Of a stretch of DNA of 64,000 bases, positions 1-11,174 are shown one piece after another; within the stretch, counting starts at the first letter, position 1, and the number at the start of each line of letters is the position of its first letter. This DNA comes from Nepenthes gracilis (Eukaryota > Streptophyta > Magnoliopsida > Caryophyllales > Nepenthaceae): assembly GCA_033239525.1 (NCBI GenBank), contig BSYO01000016.1:2447333-2511332 (forward strand), read 5' to 3'. The notes beneath the pieces were generated by a model. The model searched no databases, was not told the DNA's origin, and was given only the letters and a program-made list of their open reading frames with translations. The translations under genes and the position numbers were made by a program.

Positions 1-380
1 CTTCTCCTTATCTTTCTCTCTTATTCTTTTCTTTCCCACACGAAATTACCAAAAGACTGTGCGCTACTCTTTATATTGCCAAATCGGCACATGAGCGCCG
101 CTCATGCGCCCATCAAGTGTTGTGCCTAACCCCATGCGCACACGAACATTGACTCGAGTACCCCTCGAGCGCGCTTACTCTACATTCCATGCTTGACCTC
201 GACCTCAGGAGCTCCTCGATGCTCCCCAATATGAAAAATGCACATGAGCTTACATCGGGCATGCCTAAAGCGTTGAAAATGTTTCATCGCTCTGAATATC
301 TCTCAAATTTATATCACATAATTATTTTTGATATATCAAATTTAACAAAAAATAAACCGATAATATCAAATTAAATCGAA
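1..380 (+). repeat. Family-L LTR tail fragment, forward
   Basis: The window opens in a pyrimidine-rich stretch (1-45) followed by a TATA-like segment (about 80-87) and a GC-richer block with cgctcatgcgccc-type motifs (90-200). The same order of CT-rich block, short spacer and 'gcacatgagc' motifs occurs in the LTRs at 43460-47499 and 57681-59510. I read this as the 3' part of another copy whose start lies outside the window. The end at about 380 is approximate and no target duplication can be assigned. Similarity was judged by eye. Confidence 0.5.
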
Positions 381-589
381 CAAAAACCAAATACTATAAT
401 GTGTAATCCTCAAGTGTGTTTGAGATAGCAGGAATTATTAAAATAATAAATAGGGGACTCTATAATAATATTTAAATTTTTTTTACTCTCATGAAAAACG
501 TACAAATATCTAAAATTTTTTATTTTATAAAAAAATACAAATATCAAAATTTTTCACCATAAGAAAAAGTATAAATATAATGTTTGGTT

Positions 590-1700
590 TACATTATTAA
601 ATTATAATGTAATTAATATGATTTTTGAGCTAACTTAAAAATAATTATATAATAAAAATTTTAGAAGAAATTAGATTTTTGGAATTAGGCACATCACCTG
701 TTTAACGCTCATGCATATTTGAGGAAGAAACCGCATGCCTGATGCGAGCCCCTGTGACGCTCATGTGTATTTATGGTAGAATGTGACACCTAAAATAGTT
801 TGAGGAAGCTCTCGCGTACAATCTGGGTAGTGTTGTAGCACCTAAAGTATATTTGTGTTGGCACTCAAACATAGATGAGGTAGAATATTAGCACTTGATA
901 TAGCACTTGTACATGCCTGTATGAAGAAATAGTTTCTAATACATGCCTTATAAGCACTTGTGTGCCTATGTGAGCCATTTTGCGCAGTAAAAATGAGGGA
1001 AGAGAGAACAAAAGAATGGAGAAGAAGAAGAGCAAAATATGAGAAAGAAGATTTTGGAGCTAGTTTATCTTAGATTTGTTTGATCAGAAGTAGAAGATAA
1101 ATATTTCTTAATCCGTTCTTTAATCTATTTTAATATCCATTGATTTTGCTTATATATATATATCTTATTTTATAGTATATGCATGCTATCTTTGACATCC
1201 CTTCTTTATATATTGTTATGTGTGTATAATTTGTACCTATTATTTTGATATTTTATTAATTTTAATAAAAATTTAAATGATTTGTCTACTTTCATAGATT
1301 AAGTAAATATTTTGAGATAATATGTTATATATTAAAATATTTATGAAAGAAAAGTAATAAAACTTGTGCATTTGGTTTTGCACATGATATTCTATCTATA
1401 TGCTTCAAACTATATTTTATTTTATCTCTATATAAGTTCATACATTTTTACATGGTGAAAATGTTTTATTTGTACTTTTTCTAAAGGGAGAAAAATTTTT
1501 ATAATTTGTTATAAATTTCACCCTTTAATATTTGTTGAGAATCATTGTAAGAAATTAAATAGAAATAATACTTTCAAAAGCACAAATGTATAAGACGTAT
1601 TTGATTATTGTACCTATTCTCACAGGTGATAAAAAATAGTATTTGACCCTATCTATAAAAAAAATTATATAAGACCAACCTACGAATCTAAATATTAGTA
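590..1700 (-). repeat. Family-L LTR fragment, reverse
   Basis: Positions 700-1000 hold GC-richer motifs around 'cgctcatg', followed at 1000-1070 by a purine-rich block. These are reverse complements of the landmarks seen in the forward family-L LTRs (the CT-rich block followed by gcacatgagc motifs). The copy is therefore in opposite orientation to the fragment at the window start. The boundary toward 1700 is uncertain because the AT-rich part of the family is poorly conserved. No coding potential was seen. Confidence 0.45.
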
Positions 1701-3180
1701 TTTTAGTTTAAAATTATAAAAAGTATGTGTAACTCTTCCTTAATATTGATCTTTTAGTCTTTGGCTCTCAATTGGGCATATTGTGAGTTTTTTAAACTTT
1801 TACCTATAGTGTATTTGCATTTAAAATGTTTTGACCTTTAAGAATTATAAGTTTTGATTCAGTCATCAAAATTATCCGATATTTGATTTTGTGTTTTTCA
1901 AATTATTAGACATTTGAGTCATTGGACAATTTTGTATGGTTTATTATTATTTAATATTCATATATGAATCACAAGTTTTATATACAAAATCACACTTGGA
2001 TATTTAACTTGTTAAATCTTTTGTTAGATTGGATTTTGGTCATGATGTTTCAGTTATATAATCATTTATTCTAATTTATACATATGATTTGTATTTGTTT
2101 ATATATATATATATTGGTTGAGTTTTCGTTGCTTGATTTCATTCTATTTTTTATTCTTTTTATTTAGAGAGTTTTGAGATTACTTATGAAATCTTGGATC
2201 AAAAGCGTTTGCTATTATTTTATTATTGGATATATTTTTGGATTGTTTGAGATTATGTTCGAAAAGTTGTTAGGTAATTTATATAATTTATACTAGTGAA
2301 AAAAACATATCAACATGAATATTTACACAGACATTATATTATTTTTATTGAATATTAGGTTAATATTTTTCTGACTGGTAGATTTAAAAAGAGTAGGTTG
2401 TTATATTATTTATTTGGAGATCAAATAGGAGCAATTCAGCCATGTTATGTATTCGTCGGTAGTCATGGATGTAATATTTGTTTAGGGTTTGTCAACTCGT
2501 TCAGTTCAACCTAATATTTGAAATTTTCAGGTTTGAATCAGTATTAAAAAAAAATTTATTCAAATTACTAATTAATTATTTACATACCTATTTAGGTCAG
2601 GTTCGTGATAATAAATATCAAATCAAATACACAATAAAGTCTTCACAATATATTTGTACAGAATATCACATGTAATATCAAATATATAAATTTTATTACT
2701 TTTTCTTTTTAAATATTTTTCTTATACGAACATAATAATTTAAAATATTCACTTATTTAATAAAAAATAAATTAAATATTCAAACATTTAGTAAAAACTA
2801 ACCAAATTTAAAATGTTTTGTTTGTTTTTTGATACGCATGTATAATACTTAAAATAAAAGAGATTGCCCAAAGTTGTTTGAGAGGATTCATTTGATCCAT
2901 GAATAGTTAAAAGTTATCCAAAGTCGATAGAAAAATTATACTTATCAAAAGAAATCAGAGTTGGGTTTTAATGATGGGGACCACGTATGTTTAAAGATAT
3001 ATCTGTCCAACTTTGAAATTAAAGAGAAATTTAAGTCGAGATTTATTGGACTATTCAAAATTTTAGAAAAAATCGGTTAAATAAATTAGAGATTGACTCT
3101 ACTCTCAAATCTAGGAAAGGTTCACAATGTATTCTCTGTGCTGATTTGGGAACTTCTGTTACAAAGGTGGTTATCATTTG
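1701..3180. other. AT-rich intergenic stretch
   Basis: AT-rich sequence with short TA runs (for example 2101-2114). No gene, RNA gene or recognisable element was seen. Confidence 0.6.
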
Positions 3181-3539
3181 GAAAGATCCTCAATATCGCG
3201 ACCAATTAGGGTAGATGACCGCTGTGTGTAGAAAAGGGCTCGTAGGCCGATTTTGGTTTGGGCCACGTCTAGTGCAGGCCGCATTTGGCTGCTTGAGAAA
3301 CTTCTCCGATCAACCGGAATGCTGACCGTCCTTTAGCCCAGTGGGCTGCGATACTTTCTAGGCCGGCCCCCTTCAACCGTCTTCATCACTAGCCCCTCAT
3401 ACCAGTGGCCTGAATTTTTGACTTTCGGTATATTCCTGATGGGATGTGACTGGTCGTGTTATCTCCTTAGGTCTGACCCAGATTTTCTTTTTCATTATTC
3501 TCGGCGTGACTCCTTTGTTTCTCGATTCTCTACAGATTC

Positions 3540-4090
3540 ACCAAGTTGGTAGCTCCTTGACGTTTAGCGTTTAGCTTGCTTAACTGCGCGCTATAAATCA
3601 GGAGCTTTCAACATTTCTTTGTATCATCCTCCTCGTTAGTCGATGGAATGGTGCGGGAGCTTAACATTGCTGCAAGGTTTGCTACTATGGCCGCTGGTTT
3701 TGGGCTTAGGCCGTTCGTGCTATCTGGTGTCGCTATCTCGAGTCATGGTGCTTGGCCCGCTTTAGTTGCTCCTTTTCATACACGTAACCGCTTTGGTCAC
3801 TCCTTTTCATGCGGGTGGCTACCAACAAGGTTTAAATTTGCATTTGAATCTCGGCACTTCGCTTGAGATCTTGGAGAAGCATCTTCAGGATGGGCTACTT
3901 TATGTATTTCTCCTTTCCCTTTCCCTGTAACTATTGTTTTGTTGTACATTTGCTCGTGAAGGCTATGTAACTTGTAAGGAGAAGGTTAATGAGAAAACTT
4001 ACAATTGTTTATACGAATAATTTCTTCGTTGCCTCCTTGTCTTTTATTGTTGTGCACGTCTTGTTATTTCTATTGTTGTCACTATTATTA
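3540..4090 (+). other. Promoter-like and transcript-like block in the relic
   Basis: A TATA-box-like tataaat lies near 3591 on the plus strand, followed by a short open frame of 72 codons starting at 3648 (MVRELNIAARFATMAAG at its N-terminus) and then, at 3950-4020, a T-rich segment typical of plant 3' ends. It could be a third, truncated copy of the opposite-strand gene module, or LTR remains. No homology of the peptide was recognised. Confidence 0.25.
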
Positions 4091-4199
4091 TTTTGTACTT
4101 TAGAATGTCCAAGAAGCCGTGGGTCCTGGCCGGGCGGCTTAACATATGGAAAGGCCGTAGTTTCATAGCCAGGATGGTCTAGTCGAAGAAAGCGAGGTA

Positions 4200-4720
4200 A
4201 TTGACCGACTGTGTTGACCGAACCACTATCATTTGGAGAGTGGGGCGAAGCTGGAACGTTAGTTTACCGACTTTGTGGACCAAATCATTGGGATCCAGAG
4301 AGGAAGCAAAGCCAAAATGACCATTGACCAACTTTGTTGACCAAACTACTACAATCCGGAGAGAAAGAAAACCGGAATGAGGTTTGACTGGCTTCGTTGA
4401 CCAAACATCTTGAATTCGGAGAGAGAGCGGAGCCGAAATGATGGTTGACTGGCTTCGTTGACCAAACTGCATGAATCCGGGGAGAGAGCAGAGCCGGGAT
4501 GATGGTGGACTACCTCAATGACCAAACTGCTCGAATTTTAAAGACAAAGCAGAGTTGGAATGACGATTAACTAATTCCGTTGACTAGATCACTAGAATTC
4601 GGAGAGTGGGGTGGAGTCGGAATGACGATTGACCGGCTTCATTAACTAAGCCGCCGGAATCCGAAGAGCGGGGTAGAGCTGAAATGGCATTTGATCGGTT
4701 TTGTTGATCGGTTTTGTTTT
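4200..4720. repeat. Degenerate ~61-bp tandem array (about 8 units)
   Basis: The phrase gttgaccaaact or a mutated form recurs at 4213, 4275, 4336, 4396, 4457, 4517, 4579, 4641 and 4703, a spacing of 60-62 bp. Each unit also carries a variant of 'aatccggagagagag' and 'gccggaatga'. Tandem arrays in the 3' untranslated part are known from Tat/Ogre elements. This one lies upstream of the opposite-strand gene, unlike the array of the intact element. The 97-codon minus-strand open frame here is a by-product of the repeat. Confidence 0.85.
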
Positions 4721-4973
4721 ATTTTGCCATTGGCTGGGCACTCGATGAGTTGCTGAGCCACTTGGGGACTCATGCTTCTCTATGCGACTCGTTTTTTGCC
4801 ATGTGTTGTTGTAAAGGGCGGCCGTAATCCTGGCAATAAATGTGACAGCAAATTTGATTTGGTCACGTTTTCTCTAAATTCAACACATGTCCGAAGGGCA
4901 GTTCAAACCTTCTTCCTGCTTCTTTCGCATCACTTCCAATTCCATTCTACTACCCCATAGTCTGCTTGCTTCC

Positions 4974-6545
4974 ATGGCACCCATTGTAAACGTGACTTGC
5001 TCCATTCTTGGTTCCAACGATATCAGAGTGCTCTACATGCAATACAATATCCCGCATTCCATCGTATTTGTTGTTTCGGGGAAGCACGATAGGACTTGCT
5101 CTCCACCAGAGAGATAAATTGCTATTTATGAGGCTCACTTGTGGAATGGGTTTCGTCTTCTTGCTCCTGAGAAGCTGTTCCACATTTTTTAGGCTCTTGC
5201 TGTCCCCATCGCGATGTTCCATGCAAATGCTATGCGTTACCTGTGTTTGCTTGGTATTTTCTTCCACCACCATTCGAGGATGGTGACTGTGGAGGCAGTA
5301 AGGGTCATTTTTCGGTTCACATAAAGCGGAGACTGGATTTCGCTTTCCCCCATGGAGTTACGCATGAGTCCGTGAAGAATTAGAAAGACCAGTTCTTTTT
5401 CATGAGGGTCACTGACGATTGGTCCTTATCCAAAGATTGGGGTAACATGCCCAAGATCCTCACCGGGAGGCCCTCACGAGAGGAGGTGGTAGCTATCAAG
5501 CCTCTATTGAAGTTGGTATGGGAGCATCCAGATGAGTTCAGGAGGTATCCCATGAGGAGATCAGGCAAGCTCGTTGGGGTCCACCCTCACCGGTCCAGAA
5601 GTCAAAGGCTCCGCCTCCAGCGCCATCCCGGCCTAGGAGGAAAAGTGGGGTTATTGTTATTGGGGACCCTCCTGGCAGCCCTTCTATGAAGCAAGTTGCA
5701 CCCGCTTTGCTTTCTTCCTCGTCCTCCACAACCACTGATTTTCGTATGGTTGGGCGCCTGACGGGCATTAGTGAGCAGTTTTGGGTGGAGGACCCCATCA
5801 ATCTTTCAGATTTGGGCATTACAGGAATCACCGCCAGAGGGCCTGTCGTCGAGCCGTCGCCATTGGGTGTATCTATAGCGCCAATCGTGTCGGTGGGGGT
5901 AGAGCTTTTAGGGCCAGTAGTTGAAGAGATGGCAAGGCCAGTCATTGAGCAACCGACAAAGCTGGTTGCCGAAGAGGTTGCAGGATTAGTGGTAGCATCG
6001 CCGACAGAGCTGGTGGATGCTGGTGATATTAGTCTCTCTATCGCACTACTTGTGGCGACAAGAAGGATTCCGCTTCAATGGAGGTCCCTATGGAGGGAGC
6101 TTGCACTACTGAGGAAATGGCGGTTACGGCGGAGTTGGTCCCAAAGGCTGCTACGTTTAGCCTTCCCGCTGGACCATCAGATAACCTCCCACATCAAAGC
6201 GCAGAGTCACAGAATCTGACAGGAAAGAAGAAGCGCAAGTTCTTAACGGTATCCCTTCGATGGAAACTTCCCCTTTCCTTTTTATTTTGCCAACATGGTT
6301 TGACCTTTCTTCTCTTTTTGTTTTTAAAATTGTAGGACCAGAGGATTGTTGGCACTGTGATGAAAGGCCTACATCAACAGACAAAGATGATTGACGAGCG
6401 GGAGGAGGAAATTCTCCGGCTAAGGGAGCTCCTAAGCCAATCGAGTGCTACTACCGCTCAGGTTCAACAGGATCGAGAGGAGAATGCCGCCCTCAAGCTG
6501 GAGTTGTTTGAGCTGCAAGAGAGGTTGGGGAGGCTAGAGGCTTGA
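4974..6545 (+). pseudogene. Relic of the Tat opposite-strand gene, with intron
   Basis: This aligns by eye with the opposite-strand gene of the intact element: MAPIVNV at 4974 matches MVAPGVRD there, and pieces such as RVLY, a HDR followed by PPE/PPD, NAMRYL and VIFRFT recur in the same order, spread over frames by indels and stops between 5117 and 5400. The downstream half (5686-6248) is a low-complexity Ala/Val/Pro/Glu tail. A phase-0 GT-AG intron (6249-6335) then leads to a coiled-coil exon (6336-6545; IDEREEEILRLRELL and following heptads) that ends with a stop. A T-rich 3' end follows at 6820-6905. Pfam lists related plant sequences as 'putative gypsy type transposon'; that assignment is from memory. 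Nonfunctional. Confidence 0.75.
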
Positions 6546-7029
6546 GCCATCAAAGCCGAGAAGGCGGGCAGCGAACTTTGAACGAAGAACGCCACACTTG
6601 AAGACGAGATGACTACTCATCTGCGTCCAGAGGAGGCGAGCCAAGCGCTGAAGGCCAGACATTAGGAAGTCATTCACTGCTGTAGATGGATTGTCACTGT
6701 GATGGTTCCGAACTTTCCAGTGGGCATTGTTGACCCCTATGAATCGCGACGACCTAATCGACTTCTCCCAAGGTGGAGGGGAGCCTTCTTCGCGTCCTCC
6801 TAGAAGCCCCCTGTCTTAGCCGATATATTTTCGTATTTTGTTTATCCTCCCCTGTGTTAGCTGTTTGTACAATAGACATTTATTAATGAAAAGAAATTCA
6901 TTTTATAAATATGTCAGTTTCTCTGCTTACATGCAGTTCTGTTTTTTTTTTTTTTTGCACTTGCCGGCCAGCTTGACATGCTTAATTTTGGATTCAAGAC
7001 CCATGTTGCGTTTTGGGTCGCCGTCCGGG

Positions 7030-8020
7030 GTGCTAGTTGTGACTTTGTTTTGACTGTCACGGACTGGTGGCATGCAACTCAATGACGCAATTTGACATCT
7101 GTCATTATAATGTTACAGGTGGGTTCAATTGGGTAAAGACATGTATCACCTCGCACAGAAGTAATGCGACACTTCGAACTTTGCAGCGACGTCGTTTTTT
7201 GTGGGAGTTTTGCCTATTTAAGAATGGCATCTCCTATGATTCGATTCACCACCTACTCTTATTGTTCCTCTGTTTTCACCATGATTGACAAAGACATGAT
7301 TGATATTCTAACTTTGCTTGGTTTGGGACGGGAGGCGTCCTCTTCTTCTTTGCCAGAATCCTCCTTTAAAGAGGGGAGCAGCAACGGGAGGACGTGGACT
7401 GAGAATGGCAATGAGGACTCCACTAATGCGATCGTCATTGAGGAATGGAACCACCTGAGCCTTCCACGACTTAATCCCTAAGGTGTCTCAAGGGCAACTC
7501 CATGCCCTAAGTCTGTTGGTCCCTTCCACCAAGTATGTCTATTTCGTCGTGTAACCGTATGAATAACTGTCAGTAGTTCCCCTTCGCTTACTCCTTTTTC
7601 ACTTGTCAGCCTACAAGGAGGCCTCGCGGGTTGGATGAGTTTTTGTCTTTGCAAGAAGATGAGATTGCCCATATGATGCGGGCTTATGCCGATCTCATGG
7701 TAGAGGAAATGGAGCGTCGCGTTAACGTTGCGGTTGGAGACGGGCTACAAAGTCAAGTGCGCGCCAACTATCTCGATCAGACCCTACTGGAGTCTGATGC
7801 CATGCAGCAGGAAGTCTCTGGTGTACATGCACAGGCCATGGAGAGGATTGTAGCGCTCGAAGGCGAGCTAAAGATAAGGCTTCGCCCTAAAGAGGTGGCT
7901 CCTGCTCTGGAAGAGCGGTTCCAGGCAGGGAATCACTTCAGTAGGAGGATCGTTTCCTTGGCAGACCCCCATTTTCCTGTCAGCTTCTTGGACTCGAGGA
8001 ATGTCAGCACTTCTCACTAA
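7030..8020 (+). pseudogene. Second opposite-strand gene module in the relic
   Basis: A TATA-like tatttaag at about 7215 lies in a context resembling the promoter of the intact element's opposite-strand gene (gtttt-gcc/cgg before TATA, gg-gc after). An ATG at 7281 starts MIDKDMIDILTLLG, which runs 67 codons to 7481. After frame breaks, a Glu-rich, helix-prone segment is open from 7631 to 8020 (MDEFLSLQEDEIAHMMRAYA and following; QAMERIVALEGELKIR). A possible intron lies around 7533-7611, with an acceptor-like ttgtcag. It could be a duplicated module or part of a second element. I do not recognise the first peptide. Confidence 0.45.
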
Positions 8021-8427
8021 TCAGAGTTAATCGGATACCCGGTAGGACACGGTCAAAGAATTGTGCCACATCTCTCAAGGGATCCTCCGTCTTCGGGTAT
8101 CATCAGGATGAGTCGTAGGCATAGATAATTCCTTGTACACACAGGGCCTTTGAATACCCTTAAAAGTATGTTTGTGTCGTTTTGTGCCGCACAAGGTATT
8201 GTACATTTTTGTGAATACAAGTATATTCTTTTTTGGTTTGATAATGCTTCTATTTCAAATGACGACACGTAGATTGTAATTTTCGGTGTTCTAACTACTA
8301 TTGGAGCGTGTAGCGTTCTCTTACGCTATGCTCTGACTTATTGGACATTGCGGACTGACTGTGCTATCTCTTGTGGGAGGAGGTCGTTGCACGCGTGCCG
8401 TGAAAGACCCCTAAGATTTCATGTTCA

Positions 8428-8721
8428 ACCGCAAACATGCCACTTGGTATGAGACCAAAGTTTCATTCGACCGCTAACAGGTCACTCGGTATGGGACCGA
8501 GATTTAATTCAATCATTTACGAGCCGCTTGGTATAGAACAAAGGTTTAATCCGACCGCTTATGGGCCGTTTAATATGGGACCAAGGTTTAACCTGACCGC
8601 CTATGGGCTGCTTGGTATGGGAGTAAGGTTTAATCCGATCGCTTACGGATCGCTTGGTATTGGACCAAGGTTTATTCTAACCGCTTACAGACCGCTTGGT
8701 ACGGGACCAATGTTTGATTGT
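8428..8721. repeat. 42-bp tandem array, 7 units
   Basis: Units start at 8428, 8470, 8512, 8554, 8596, 8638 and 8680. Each has the pattern accgcttayg followed by a gcttggtatggga variant and ccaaggttta. Because 42 is a multiple of three, the array is open in one frame and would encode a 14-residue repeat (LGMGPRFNPTAYG-like). I regard this as incidental. The array lies next to the integrase remnant, the position held by the 98-bp array in the intact element. Confidence 0.9.
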
Positions 8722-8923
8722 AAACAAGCAAAAGTTCGCCTGATTTAAGGGCAGTTTAGGTCGTCTATTTTCATATAACTTCACGCAAACATTCATATGA
8801 GAAAATAGAAAAGAATATAGACACAGCAACTTGTAGAAAGAAAAATTATTTTATTAATCATTGTATAATATTACATGTAAACTTTAAAATACACACATGA
8901 CATGCCTGGACCTAGTGTGAACC

Positions 8924-9200
8924 TCATTGGAAATACCGTTTCAGATGGACAGCATTCCATGCCATTGGAACCAACTTGCCATTCTGGGTTTAAAACTTGT
9001 ATTCTCTATTCTGCAGAACAATTGAGACGAGGAACAAGCCTTCTCAGTTCGAAAAAAGTTTATTCTTGTTGGCAGTCTTGCCCGTGACTTCTATACTCCG
9101 CAAAACTAAGTCTCCCACTTCAAACTGCTATACTTTTACCTTTTTATTGTAATAATAGGCAATTCACTGTAGGTAGACAGCCGTGCGCAGCCTAGCCACA
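8924..9200 (-). pseudogene. Tat integrase C-terminal remnant
   Basis: The minus strand encodes YYNKKVKV, FEVGDLVLRSIEVTGK, FLVSIVLQN, GKLVP and WNAVHLKRYFQ followed by TGA at 8924-8926. These match in order the C-terminus of the intact element's integrase (YYNKKVKA, FEVGDLVLRSIAATGK, FLVSAVLQN, GKLIP, WNVAHLKKYYQ). Three internal stops make it dead. It fixes the orientation of the relic and its membership of the Tat lineage. Nothing further upstream in pol is recognisable; the sequence becomes AT-rich after about 9240. Confidence 0.9.
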
Positions 9201-9239
9201 TAATTTGATTGTTCATAGCTTATTTCTACTGAACTTTTG

Positions 9240-10305
9240 AAAGATTATAGAGAATAAAAAAGAAAATAGAGAAAAGAAAAGAGAAAAAAAATGACAAAAA
9301 AGAAATTAAAGTAAACCAATGATACATTTTAATAAAATCAAGTGAAGGCATGCTCATTTAAATTTTTTAAACCTATTTGAATATTTATTATTTAAAATAT
9401 TTATATAAAAATTATTTTTATATTTAAAATAATTATCATTTATTTACATGTGATTTCACTCTTATTTCATAAATTTTTATAAAATGCATATCGTAAATTT
9501 ATACAAATTATATTTAAATAATAAATTTCTATAATAATATTCTTGTATACCTTTAAATTCTATTTAATATTTCTACATAATTTAAATTTTAGATATATAC
9601 TTCTAAATATATTGAATTACCACATAATTATTTATACATGCTTGTAGTTGAGATAAATCACATAAATTATGTTTACTTTTTGAAATATTAGTTTTGGTAT
9701 TTCTATATATTTTTTATTTGTAAAAAGTTGTTGAATAATTGTTTAAATTATGTTAATTTCATATAATTTCTAAATATAATTTCTACATGTTTTTAAACAA
9801 CACATTAAAGTTTTTACATATTTTTAAATTGCATATTAAAACTTTTACATGTTCATAATTTTTAATCCATGTCACATATTTATAAGAAATATAAAGAAAA
9901 ATGTTACATAATCATTGATCAATATAGTATTTTCTTTGATATGAAAAAAATGGGACACTGTCTAATTTCAATAGAATTTTCAGTTTAACCAAATATAAAT
10001 CATTATAGATAAGTGATAAAATATATTCTAATATATTATTAATAAATTAAATATTGAACATAATATCTACGGATTAGAAAAATAGTGTTTGACTGTGATC
10101 GTAGAAACCACATTCAGGTGTGATTTTTTTATCCTATAATTTGATCGTTATTTATTTGGATATTTTGGGATAGGAAAATGATAAGTTCTATTAAGGTAAA
10201 TCCATTCATGAGGCTGTTAGGTAAATCTAAGAGCCCTGATTTTATTTTAAAAAATAAAAAATAAACATGAAATTTGATCATTAATTATTGATGATTAATC
10301 TTAAT
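9240..10305. other. AT-rich intergenic stretch
   Basis: Very AT-rich with many short repeats of ttttacat and ttaaatta. No gene or element boundary was seen apart from the target site at its right end. Confidence 0.6.
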
Positions 10306-10310
10306 CCTTC
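10306..10310. repeat. Target site duplication CCTTC (left)
   Basis: Five bases directly before the TG of the 5' LTR, repeated at 20690-20694 directly after the CA of the 3' LTR. Confidence 0.95.
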
Positions 10311-11073
10311 TGTTGGGTTCAGTACCCAGGGTCCCCAATCCACCGGGTAAAAAGGATAAGTACTTGACCCGGGAAGATGAGTGTATCGGAGTCCGAGAAT
10401 GTTCACAGCAGTCCGAGAGAAGATCTCGAAATAGCAGTACAGGAACGTCCGAGGGCTTTGAAGCCCGAGAACCCTCATCAAGCTTTGAAGTCCGCGGACC
10501 CAGTAAAAGCACGAGGACTTATCCAAAGGTCAAAGTTCCAATCAGTACGAGGACTCTTCAAGACGTCCGAGAATGTCAGCTCAGCTTCATAAAACGTCCA
10601 AAAGACGCATAAAGTCTGCAACACGCCACCACCGCCAGAACTGACACAGCAGTCTGACATTCCTGGCAAATACGGCACGAAACGGCTCAGGCGGCCAAAA
10701 GTTGCCCATTCACGATAACAAACCTGACACAGCAGAGATGTGTCAGGAGAGTAGATGGCCAGCCTGGCACCTAGCAGCCAACGGTAACATTCTCTCCTAT
10801 AAATACCCCACTTGGGGCATCAAATAGGGGGCGAGATTTTCCTTAAGCAAAAAAGAGAGAAAAGGCAAAAACGCTCGTCCATTGTTCTCGGACACCACTT
10901 TGTAAACAGCAATAACAAACTTAGTGAAATCTTTTCCAGGCCAGGCCTCGTGGTTTTCCCTTCTCATTCAAGAGAAGGTTTCCACGTAAAAATACTGTGT
11001 TCTATCTCTCTTCTCTCTCACTCAATCATCATCTCATTTGTGTCGCTCAGACCCGAAAATCCGTAACGCAACA
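10311..11073 (+). repeat. 5' LTR of the Tat element
   Basis: Begins TGTTGGGTTC and ends CGCAACA (5-bp terminal inverted repeat TGTTG/CAACA). A TATA box (tataaata) lies at 10798-10805, so U3 is about 520 bp. U3 is studded with short direct and inverted copies of gtccgag/cgaggac (for example 10407, 10448, 10516 and 10564). A polyadenylation site was not assigned. Confidence 0.96.
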
Positions 11074-11074
11074 T

Positions 11075-11092
11075 TGGCGCCGTCTGTGGGAA
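11075..11092 (+). promoter_or_regulatory. tRNA primer binding site (PBS)
   Basis: The TGGCGCCGTCTGTGGGAA stretch begins two bases after the LTR and starts with the TGG complementary to a tRNA 3' CCA. In Tat/Ogre elements this type of PBS is usually attributed to tRNA-Arg. I did not check it against tRNA sequences. Confidence 0.85.
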
Positions 11093-11174
11093 CTTGGATT
11101 AAAAGTCAAGTTCTCATCCTCATAAACACATTCTAAGCACACTCAACAGCATCAATAATCAACAAGCGCTAAAA

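Larger units (their letters stand above)
3190..9200 (-). mobile_element. Decayed Tat/Ogre gypsy element, 3' half, inverted
   Basis: Reading the minus strand from 9200 downward gives an integrase C-terminal remnant (8924-9200), a 42-bp tandem array (8428-8721), degenerate genes encoded opposite to pol (7030-8020 and 4974-6545) and a ~61-bp array (4200-4720). The full-length element at 10311-20689 has the same order of pol, tandem repeats and opposite-strand gene, so this is a related relic facing the other way. It is clearly GC-richer than its flanks. No LTR pair, PBS or target duplication could be recognised. The segment 3190-4190 may include the remains of its LTR, but that is not shown. Confidence 0.75.

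Noticed and set aside
8437..8748. 103-codon plus-strand frame with a 14-residue repeat
   Set aside because: The period equals the 42-bp tandem array, which is a multiple of three and so stays open by chance.
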